In this document: positions 22,145 to 28,407 of the stretch, in pieces
Layout of the letters: each line of letters opens with the position of its first letter
Numbering within the stretch: the stretch's first letter is position 1
Source: Candidatus Saccharimonadota bacterium
Lineage (GTDB): Bacteria > Patescibacteriota > Saccharimonadia > Saccharimonadales > Saccharimonadaceae
Reading direction: 5' to 3'
NCBI GenBank assembly: GCA_028289015.1
Contig: JAQGHC010000003.1
Location: forward strand, 1 to 39,012
Length of the DNA: 39,012 bases
Notes under the pieces: model-generated
The model's database searches: none
Told to the model about the DNA's origin: nothing
Seen by the model: only the letters and a program-made list of their open reading frames with translations
Translations under genes and position numbers: made by a program

Positions 22145-23824
22145 CTAATTATTATAATGGATGCCACGATCGCGAGGTTCGGCCATGAGCTTGCCTGCGT
22201 ACGGACCGTCGATCCAGCGATTGGTCTGCTCGCCGACATTAAAGCCGTGAATGGCCGTGCCGGATCGATTATCGAGACGAATCCAATATCCGCTCCAGCC
22301 GCCGCCAGGCTTTAAAGCAGTTGCGCGGTAAAACTTATTGTCGCGCAGGATAAAGGTCTTCGACTTAATACTAACTAAGGCTAGGCCTCTCGCAAAGTAA
22401 TTTTTTTCAACAATCACACTGCTGTCGATACCCGCACCGGTATTATCTTGGACAAGCAATCCGACGCCGTTGGCATTGTTGGTTTGAATCAACCATGGCT
22501 TGTCTGGGTTAATGCCACCACCACTTGTCACTGATGAAGTCATACTAAAGTAATTGCCAGTCACTCGGATGTTGCGTCCGCCTTGGATTTGCAATCCGTC
22601 ATTATGCGTGCCGTCGTCATGAGCGGAGTGACCAGTGTAGGTATACGCAAGGTCATGCACGTAGTTGCCGGCAATAATGACGTCAGCGATGATTGTACTG
22701 GCGCGACCCGGAACAACAAAGACGCCGAAACCGTCGACGGTCTTTGTCACTTCGTTGCGGTAGGCTCGGAACTTATAGCCAGTGATTCCGTCACGATTAT
22801 CACGCGGCACTCGGGCGCGGATAATCGAGTCTTGAATTGTCACAACCCCTTTACGTGTCGCGTTCAAATCCACGATGGCGGTTATATTTGCTGGTTTATG
22901 TCGGCCTCCGACAAGTAAACTATTTTTAATCAGCAGATCTTCCGATCCGGTGTACTTCATGTCGCCGTAAATGATCTTATTTTCAATAACCCCGCCTCTA
23001 CTTAAGGTAAAACTGTCGGTGGTCTCGGCATTATACGCGGTAAGGGTGGTCGATGCATCATAGCCAGTTGTGGACGGGCTCGGTTGGTAGTTGCCGTACT
23101 CGTCGCTGTTACGGGGCGGCGTGCTTTGCCTCTCTGGGGCAGGTGTCGGTGATGGGGATGGCGCCGCCGTCTCCTCAATAGGGGCTGGTATCTTCGTTGC
23201 CGGGGTGGCAGTATTGATCTTCCTCCACTCTTGGGCTGCTGTTTGGTTACAGGTATAGATTTGAACTGGTGTACGATCGGCAGTATTTCCACCACGAACA
23301 TCTAAGCAGCGACCTGATTTGACGTTGACAATAGAGCCGTCACTTTTCACTGACCACTTTTGTGACGCGTAACCCTTGCAGGCATATAGGTGAATCTCTG
23401 TTCGCGATGTCAGCGTCGCACCCTTAAGGTCTAGGCAATAGCCCTGAATGCGAATGGTTTGGTCATCAAAAAAACTCACTTTCTGCGCAACCGTCCCATT
23501 GCATTTGTAAATTATGATTTGATTTCCGCTTGCCGCTTTGGCGCTGCGGTTGTCAAGACACTTCCCTCCTGCTGTTTCTACGGCAATGTACGTCTGTGTT
23601 GCGGCATAGCTAGAAGGTTCATGTACGACATTAATGACAATGGTCGCCGCGACAATAAGGAGGATGGCGATGCCAATGATTTTTTTATGAAGTGAACTGA
23701 ACGTGTTTAAAGGCCAGCGCTTTATAAAAGTTTTCTGTTTTACACCGGTCGATTTTCTAAGCGGTATCGCCTTTTTTGCTACTCGTCGCATACTGAGTTT
23801 AGCTGCTTGTTTTTTCGCTACCAT
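22145..23824 (-). CDS. secreted ricin-type lectin / parallel beta-helix surface protein
   Basis: 559 residues. A basic cytoplasmic N-terminus (about 45 residues) and one membrane helix (about 47-67) are followed by a ricin B-type beta-trefoil (about 78-200) with three repeats, each with a Cys pair (GKCLDNR..YKC, GYCLDLK..YAC, GRCLDVR..YTC) and QxW-like ends (QKVSF, QKWSV, QEWRK). A Pro/Ser/Thr linker (about 205-250) leads to a C-terminal right-handed beta-helix (about 265-520) with DGLQIQGGRNIRVTGNYF and NGVGLLVQDNTG rungs, as in pectate-lyase-like carbohydrate-active proteins. It probably binds, and perhaps cuts, a cell-surface glycan, possibly the host's. ATG 23824 has AAGG 7 bases upstream. 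Confidence 0.88.
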   Translation of the reverse strand: MVAKKQAAKLSMRRVAKKAIPLRKSTGVKQKTFIKRWPLNTFSSLHKKIIGIAILLIVAATIVINVVHEPSSYAATQTYIAVETAGGKCLDNRSAKAASGNQIIIYKCNGTVAQKVSFFDDQTIRIQGYCLDLKGATLTSRTEIHLYACKGYASQKWSVKSDGSIVNVKSGRCLDVRGGNTADRTPVQIYTCNQTAAQEWRKINTATPATKIPAPIEETAAPSPSPTPAPERQSTPPRNSDEYGNYQPSPSTTGYDASTTLTAYNAETTDSFTLSRGGVIENKIIYGDMKYTGSEDLLIKNSLLVGGRHKPANITAIVDLNATRKGVVTIQDSIIRARVPRDNRDGITGYKFRAYRNEVTKTVDGFGVFVVPGRASTIIADVIIAGNYVHDLAYTYTGHSAHDDGTHNDGLQIQGGRNIRVTGNYFSMTSSVTSGGGINPDKPWLIQTNNANGVGLLVQDNTGAGIDSSVIVEKNYFARGLALVSIKSKTFILRDNKFYRATALKPGGGWSGYWIRLDNRSGTAIHGFNVGEQTNRWIDGPYAGKLMAEPRDRGIHYNN

Positions 23825-23908
23825 ACTTTTACCTTGCTAGTTCTTTGTAAGTAATATCATGACTTTATCATAAACAATACCGAATAGTAACATCATTGCT
23901 TGCGGGGG

Positions 23909-24187
23909 CTAGTATGTGTCTGGCAGCAGGTTCATTAATTCGTTCATCTTGTATTTTATTTGCCGTACCATCTCGTCGTGGTGCGCACTACCCTCGTATT
24001 CAAGTGACGCACTGAGTTCGACGACATCGAGGAGTGGCGGATACTTTGCGTAGTAGTATTCAATATTCTTGAACCGGTTTGCAGACGCAACAATCAACTC
24101 CCCCATTTTTTTGTAAGGGTATTTTTGATCGTTTTTTATCACCTTGCTTATTTGATCGTAGAGTTCGTTGATGTGACGGTTTTCCAT
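23909..24187 (-). CDS. small hypothetical protein
   Basis: 92 residues, not recognised. All-helical look with many Tyr and charged residues (INELYDQISKVIKNDQKYPY, YYYAKYPPLLDVVELSASLE, MVRQIKYKMNELMNLLPDTY); no membrane segment, so probably cytoplasmic. TATAAT (24199-24204) lies 11 bases before the ATG and no SD is seen, so the leader would be 4-5 bases. It is a separate gene upstream of the lectin/beta-helix gene on the same strand, with about 85 bases between them. No function can be proposed. Confidence 0.6.
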   Translation of the reverse strand: MENRHINELYDQISKVIKNDQKYPYKKMGELIVASANRFKNIEYYYAKYPPLLDVVELSASLEYEGSAHHDEMVRQIKYKMNELMNLLPDTY

Positions 24188-24268
24188 ATCTGTATACTAT
24201 TATACGTAAAAATCGCTTATGAATGCATCCACGGCGTATATTAATACGATGAAAATACCCTTTAATTT

Positions 24269-24298
24269 ATAAAAAGACTTCACGCGAAGTCTTTTTAT
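24269..24298. terminator. bidirectional terminator after the 24325-24483 gene
   Basis: A perfect 13-bp stem (24269-24281 with 24286-24298) around ACGC, with T5/A5 arms. It lies 27 bases after the stop of the small minus-strand gene. Confidence 0.92.
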
Positions 24299-24324
24299 GT
24301 AACCGCCGATATATTACTAATAGT

Positions 24325-24483
24325 TTATTCCTGCGATTGAAGTAATTTAGCATTGCGTGCGCTAATGAATGCCTGCATCCGTTTTTGCAATAAAATATCT
24401 ATTTTGACGGGCTGTGACTGCTGGCGCAGCGTTTCGATATAGCATAGCCATTGTTGGTTATCTAGGTGGGTGGTCTCATTCAT
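24325..24483 (-). CDS. 52-residue hypothetical protein
   Basis: A short gene supported by context. On the minus strand, GGAG lies 9 bases before ATG 24483; the frame runs 52 codons to TAA at 24325, and a strong terminator follows after 27 bases. The peptide (MNETTHLDNQQWLCYIETLR ... ARNAKLLQSQE) is helical, Gln-rich and without membrane segment. Its amphipathic helix (QKRMQAFISARNAKLLQ) could be a dimerisation or binding helix. No family recognised. It would be missed by a 60-codon cut-off. The evidence is the SD, the start and the terminator together, not the protein itself. Confidence 0.6.
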   Translation of the reverse strand: MNETTHLDNQQWLCYIETLRQQSQPVKIDILLQKRMQAFISARNAKLLQSQE

Positions 24484-24775
24484 ATCAGTGTTCTCCATAA
24501 GATTTAGAAATAAAAAAACAACTAAAACAAAACTGCTTAGCTGTAACGGATTTCGGAGTATAAAGCTGCCTGATAAATTAACTGACCGTTATCAGTGTCA
24601 TCGTGACGGGAAGCTGAGTTGTATGAATAAGACGCGCAGGGACCGGAGTGTGGTTGTCTACGAATTAGTATACGCGCATCGATTCGTAATATAAACATAA
24701 AGACTTGATTATGTGCATTATTATTACTCCTGTCTATGTTTTGGGCGGGTTGCTGTAAATGATGCAAAGCTAAGG
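24484..24775. other. non-coding interval between divergent genes
   Basis: About 290 bases without a supported gene. It holds an inverted repeat CTGATAA/TTATCAG near 24570-24596, AT-rich sequence that should contain the promoter of the 52-residue gene, and the -10 of the His-rich gene at its right end. Nothing else recognised. Confidence 0.4.
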
Positions 24776-24781
24776 TATAAT
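24776..24781 (+). promoter_or_regulatory. -10 box for the His-rich/DsbA operon
   Basis: Consensus TATAAT, 9 bases before ATG 24791, no SD; the leader would be 2-3 bases. Confidence 0.5.
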
Positions 24782-24790
24782 AAAAGCAGT

Positions 24791-25690
24791 ATGTCAGAAA
24801 AAATAGATTCAAGTAAAACTACAGATGTCCCAACTTCCAGCAAGCCTCAGGTCGCCTCGACGCCCGAGAACAAAGCGCGTCACATGACCAAGCGCACGAA
24901 AGTCATCATAATAACAGTAGTCAGTATGCTTTTGGCTTCGATGGGTTATATGGGCTATGTGTACGCTGCTTCGCCAGCCGCCATTCGCAACCCGCAAATG
25001 GACCATTATCATTTCCGTATGCAGATTCTCGTGGACGGCAAGGCAGAGAACTTTGGCGATCAAAAATACCAGACTGGCTACGCCAAAGACCAGTGTAACG
25101 CCGCTCTTCCCGTGCAGCCGATTCACTTCCATGACAATAAGGATCAGTTCGTGCACATACACTGGAAAGGTATGACTGGCGGGATGGTACTGAAGTACTA
25201 TGGATGGGATTACATCGGTGGACTCAATAACGCCCTTGGTTACAAGCTGAATGATTTAACTGATGTGCAAAAAGTCACGACGCACGGTGATTATTTGCCG
25301 CAATTACCAAAAGGCACACCGATTTATGTCTATATAGCGGATAAGGACGGCTACAAAAAGCGAAGCCTCAGCGATTTCACCTCCCAAGACCTCGAAGTTT
25401 TCTTCGGAAAAAAGAGTAATATGCCATCAGATCCAGAATACGATAATCTGACATGGCTAAATGATCTATTATTCCCTACTGCCGCCGCACACGGGACTGA
25501 AGATCACAGCAACGAAGCGCATAATACTACGACAGGAGCGACTGAGACTGAAGATGAGAAGCTCACTCGAATCAATAATCTTGTGGGAGATGTTGTCTTG
25601 TTCGCGCAGAAAACCGAACCTTCGGACGCGCAAATCAAGGAGCGATTCAATAAACTAGAGCCACTCTCCGATAGTACCTGTGGTGGTTAA
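24791..25690 (+). CDS. membrane-anchored His-rich extracytoplasmic protein
   Basis: 299 residues from ATG 24791. About 35 hydrophilic cytoplasmic residues, one membrane helix (about 37-59), then an external domain with clustered histidines: MDHYHFRMQILVDGK, PIHFHDNKDQFVHIHW. This H.H...I.VdG ... iH.Hd...iiHi layout resembles an uncharacterised family of predicted metal-binding surface proteins in Chloroflexi and archaea. The C-terminal part has an acidic His/Thr-rich linker (AAHGTEDHSNEAHNTTTGAT) and a helix. Two cysteines (about 104 and 296) could pair. It is followed 22 bases later by the DsbA-like gene, so the two probably work together; metal delivery or redox is plausible but unproven. 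Confidence 0.72.
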   Translation: MSEKIDSSKTTDVPTSSKPQVASTPENKARHMTKRTKVIIITVVSMLLASMGYMGYVYAASPAAIRNPQMDHYHFRMQILVDGKAENFGDQKYQTGYAKDQCNAALPVQPIHFHDNKDQFVHIHWKGMTGGMVLKYYGWDYIGGLNNALGYKLNDLTDVQKVTTHGDYLPQLPKGTPIYVYIADKDGYKKRSLSDFTSQDLEVFFGKKSNMPSDPEYDNLTWLNDLLFPTAAAHGTEDHSNEAHNTTTGATETEDEKLTRINNLVGDVVLFAQKTEPSDAQIKERFNKLEPLSDSTCGG

Positions 25691-25712
25691 TAACGTAAGT
25701 AAGGAAAAAAAT

Positions 25713-26345
25713 ATGAACAAACGCTTTCTCATCATTTTAACGGTAATTATCGTCGGTTTTATTGGCATTGTCTCCTATGGTAAAATGTCCGATAAAGCAA
25801 ACAATCTTGAGCCGCAGCGCTCGCAAAACGTCTACGGTAAAGCTGATAGTAAAGTAACGCTGACTGAATTTGTGGATTTCCAATGCCCCGCGTGTTACGG
25901 CTACTATCCCGTCATTAAGCAAGTAAAAGAAGAATACAAGGATCGTGTGCGTTTTGAACTTCGTAACTTCCCTATTAAGACCGCTCATCAATTTGCCCTT
26001 CGCTCGGCTGCATCAGCCGAAGCCGCGGCACGACAGGGTAAATTCTGGGAAATGCACGATAAATTGTTCGAGGGACAAAAAACATGGCAGGCAGCTAAAG
26101 ATCCTCAGGTATATTTTGATCAGTATGCACAATCAATTGGACTCGATATGACAAAATACGCGCAAGACCGCGTCAGTAAAGAGGTGTTGAACGTCATCAA
26201 CACCGACCTTGGCGATGCTACTAAACTTGGCGTAAACGGAACGCCTGCCTTCTTGCTTAACGGTAAGAAAATTGAGAGTCCAGAGGGTAGTGTCGAAGCT
26301 TTTTCAAAAGTTCTTGATAAAGCACTTGCAGATGCAGGAGAATAA
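25713..26345 (+). CDS. DsbA-like thiol:disulfide oxidoreductase (thioredoxin_4 family)
   Basis: 210 residues from ATG 25713 (AAGGA 7 bases upstream). An N-terminal membrane anchor (about 4-22) is followed by a thioredoxin-fold domain with a helical insertion. The active site is CPAC in LTEFVDFQCPACYGYY; other marks are RFELRNFPIK, HQFALRSAASAEAAARQGKF and the cis-Pro loop NGTPAFLLNGK. It matches BdbD/DsbA-type proteins, which introduce disulfides into exported proteins. It is second in the operon after the His-rich protein and ends in the terminator at 26391-26430. No DsbB or VKOR partner follows; the reoxidant may be encoded elsewhere. The Cys-paired giant protein and lectin protein nearby are likely clients. 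Confidence 0.93.
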   Translation: MNKRFLIILTVIIVGFIGIVSYGKMSDKANNLEPQRSQNVYGKADSKVTLTEFVDFQCPACYGYYPVIKQVKEEYKDRVRFELRNFPIKTAHQFALRSAASAEAAARQGKFWEMHDKLFEGQKTWQAAKDPQVYFDQYAQSIGLDMTKYAQDRVSKEVLNVINTDLGDATKLGVNGTPAFLLNGKKIESPEGSVEAFSKVLDKALADAGE

Positions 26346-26390
26346 CCTCGTATTCCAGTAGGTCCTCGGCATTGCAAGTCTAGGGCTAAC

Positions 26391-26430
26391 CTATTAAAAT
26401 CTGCCTCCATCGTGAGGCATATTTTAATAG
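26391..26430 (+). terminator. terminator of the DsbA operon
   Basis: 17-base arms (26391-26407 and 26414-26430, one mismatch) around a 6-base loop, with an AT-rich lower stem (ATTAAAAT/ATTTTAAT), 45 bases after the stop. Confidence 0.8.
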
Positions 26431-26520
26431 CGTATGTGACAGCTATCTTCAGGTGCATATATGTTTGAGCTATCCATAGCGCTTAAGTAAATATTTTCAT
26501 TGATCGGCTCCTTACCACGT

Positions 26521-27225
26521 TGGAATGATGAATTAGGTACCTTATAGGCGAAGGTTAACCGGCGCATTCGAGTGCTGTCTTTGTGATGATGAGCAATTTT
26601 ACGTTAACGATAACGTCGGTATTTTGGCGGTCCTGAATTAACACAGGCCGCACAGCTAGTGTGTGTATGGATTACAGCCGATTCCCCGCTTCGACACTGG
26701 AATGCCGGGCCGGGTAAAAAGTTATCATCGTCGGACGTGACGATCTAGGGTGTGTGGTAGTAAAGATTGTACATGCGATGCGTACTGAAGTAGTAGTCTT
26801 TTCTCGCTTAGTCGAAAAGCGCGAAGTTGACTCTCGACTCAGTGCCGCCTGCTTCTACAAGACAAGCAACGAGGAGACGGTCGAAAAAAAACATGCTAGT
26901 ACGCTTATGATTCGATCATCATTACGGTTAGTAGCGCGGGTATTGATACTAGTGGCTATCTAAAGGCATTAAAAGTTGATGGCGCGATGGTGAATGTCGG
27001 CGCACAGGTAGATTCTATTTCTGTCGACATCTTTGCCTTTAGCGTGGGTCGCCGCTTCTACCTAGGTTTGTTTATTGGCGGCATTAATTTAACACAGGAA
27101 ATGCTAATTTTTTGCGCGAGGTAGCGTTATTAGCTGCAGATGAAATCGATACGGCATGCTATTTCATCGCAGAGCTAAAAAGCAGATCTCGTCAGAAGGT
27201 TCTGAAGTTTAATTGTTATTTTTAA
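26521..27225 (+). pseudogene. decayed zinc-type alcohol dehydrogenase (YahK/CAD-like)
   Basis: Fragments of one MDR alcohol dehydrogenase occur in order in changing frames: DEQFYVNDNVGIL (about 26591), PELTQAAQLVCVWITADSPL and HWNAGPGKK (26632-26721), IIVGRDDLG then VHAMRTEVVVFSR with EKRE and TSNEETVEK (26724-26900), VSSAGIDTSGYLKALKVDGA and GRRFYLGLFIGG (26915-27121), and AADEIDTA to a stop at 27225. At least four frame changes and internal stops break it. The nucleotide-binding GLGGLGH is degraded to GRDDLGC. The N-terminal catalytic half with the zinc ligands is missing or unrecognisable. The order of fragments follows intact CAD-type enzymes, so this is an inactivated gene, probably an old acquisition. 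Confidence 0.88.
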
Positions 27226-27470
27226 TAATATTATATTTCGAAAATTCTCTAGGTACTTTCTCAATCGGGTCAACTTGGTGATCTATTAAGACGACACAGG
27301 TATTTAGATGGGTGTGAATAGTCTGGCGCTCACTCAGGAGTATCCGGGATACGCACAATACAGTTCTCATCTTTGACTTGACGACGCTCTGTATTTGCGA
27401 TGCCCATCGGCTTACGGTAGTAGTAGTCGAGCGATATGGTATAGGGGGGTACGCCTGAGCTCGAGATAGA
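27226..27470 (-). pseudogene. possible remnant of an unidentified gene
   Basis: On the minus strand an open stretch without a start reads SGVPPYTISLDYYYRKPMGI, then RRQVKDENCIVRIPDTPE to TGA at 27330-27332. In another frame below it, HTHLNTCVVLIDHQVDPIEK and VPREFSKYNI follow to a stop near 27215. The composition looks protein-like and the two frames could be one broken gene, but I do not recognise the family. Chance is a real possibility. The 5' side is bounded by the terminator of the small RNA, so nothing transcribes it obviously. Confidence 0.3.
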
Positions 27471-27621
27471 AAATAAGAGGTACCGAAGTACCTCTTATTG
27501 GCGGAAGATTTGCACCAACAGATGTAGCCTACTAACTAAATAACAAAGTGTAACTGTACTGAACTTTTTAACTTGATTGGCTACATATAATGATCATGTG
27601 CTGCGTCACTTGATCTTCCGT
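27465..27621 (-). ncRNA. candidate small structured RNA, about 150 nt
   Basis: A complete transcription unit without a reading frame. A promoter (27627-27655) predicts a start at about 27620, exactly at the 5' base of a closing helix: CGGAAGAT pairs with ATCTTCCG (27613-27620 with 27502-27509). Inside are a GCAC/GTGC helix and an 8-bp helix ATGTAGCC/GGCTACAT (about 27577-27586 with 27522-27529), capped by an AT-rich loop of about 46 bases. Immediately after the closing helix comes a perfect 12-bp terminator (27472-27499) with TTTTC. The 5' and 3' ends thus pair next to an independent terminator hairpin. The class is unknown; a 6S-like regulator is one thought, but none of its specific motifs is verified. 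Confidence 0.65.
27472..27499 (-). terminator. terminator of the small RNA
   Basis: A perfect 12-bp stem (27472-27483 with 27488-27499) with a 4-base TTCG loop on the minus strand, followed by TTATTTTC. Confidence 0.88.
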
Positions 27622-27626
27622 AATCA

Positions 27627-27655
27627 AATATAGCAAGTGACAGAAAAGTCGTCAA
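27627..27655 (-). promoter_or_regulatory. promoter of the small RNA
   Basis: TTGACG (27650-27655), 17-base spacer, TATATT (27627-27632), minus strand; the same boxes as the rplA promoter, so a strong housekeeping type. Confidence 0.8.
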
Positions 27656-27856
27656 TACTTTTTTGTTGTTTTCTTAAATGCCTTGCCTTACGGCCTCATA
27701 CTCGTCAGAGCAGGCGAGATTCCGAACGTGGCGGATGTCGTTATGCCCCTGCGACACCAAAGGTTTTCGCCGTTAAGATGTGGTGGCAGTATGCGGCACA
27801 GTTGTTGAGTAAATCCGGTGTGCGACACTAGTGATTACTATTCTATGCCGGTCTCC
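27656..27856. other. interval with no recognisable gene
   Basis: About 200 bases between the small-RNA promoter and the 27857 gene. Short open frames exist on the plus strand, but none has an SD, a promoter or a recognisable protein; it appears to be part of the decayed region. Confidence 0.4.
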
Positions 27857-28351
27857 CTAGAGGGGAAGCTTACCATGAGTAAAATCATCTTCCATCAGTG
27901 CTCCTAAGATGTGCACTGCGTCTTTAAGGTACTGATCATCGGTATTCTGCTCTAGCTTTAGTCGGTACTCTCGGTAGATACGTGAATCTTTCGGTAATTT
28001 AGCATGTTCTGTCGCGTAGGTCGATCGGAATTCGTCAATCTCATTGATTAAGCGAGCAATGATCTGCGGATCCGTGTCTGTTAGCCACTTATATTTCCTG
28101 TGATTCTTGTTTTTAGCCAATAGGAATGAGGTCATGAGCGCCGACACACTATCATGAGAATAGTTTTCTGACGTTGCTCGTCGGAGCAAATCGTTACTCA
28201 GGGAGTGCGATGCGATAAGCTGTTCAAACTCCCATCGGTCGTAATTTCCCTGTTCTAATGTGGAGATAGACTCATTAGATGGTGGTCCGATAGTTGTCGG
28301 CGTATACAGAGGTGGAAATCGGTCGGTGGTAGTTGTAGTTTTATTTTCCAT
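27857..28351 (-). CDS. hypothetical protein
   Basis: 164 residues, not recognised. The first 30 residues are Thr/Pro-rich and likely disordered. The rest is helical and charged: NYDRWEFEQLIASHSLSND, SVSALMTSFLLAKNKNHRKY, PQIIARLINEIDEFRSTYAT, and a C-terminal YLKDAVHILGALMEDDFTHG. No signal peptide, membrane segment or cysteine pair, so probably cytoplasmic. An extended -10 (TGC TATAAT, 28362-28367) lies 10 bases before ATG 28351, giving a leader of about 3 bases with no clear SD. It begins 56 bases after the stop of the giant gene on the same strand, and its own promoter suggests separate expression. Confidence 0.65.
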   Translation of the reverse strand: MENKTTTTTDRFPPLYTPTTIGPPSNESISTLEQGNYDRWEFEQLIASHSLSNDLLRRATSENYSHDSVSALMTSFLLAKNKNHRKYKWLTDTDPQIIARLINEIDEFRSTYATEHAKLPKDSRIYREYRLKLEQNTDDQYLKDAVHILGALMEDDFTHGKLPL

Positions 28352-28361
28352 ATTCTTTCTT

Positions 28362-28367
28362 ATTATA
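28362..28367 (-). promoter_or_regulatory. extended -10 box for the 27857-28351 gene
   Basis: TGC TATAAT, 10 bases before ATG 28351. Confidence 0.5.
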
Positions 28368-28407
28368 GCATCGGCACTCTCAGGTGTGCAAAAAATGCGT
28401 TGTGACT

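Noticed and set aside
27637-27831. 64-codon plus-strand frame
   Set aside because: No SD, it overlaps the small-RNA promoter, and the peptide looks random.
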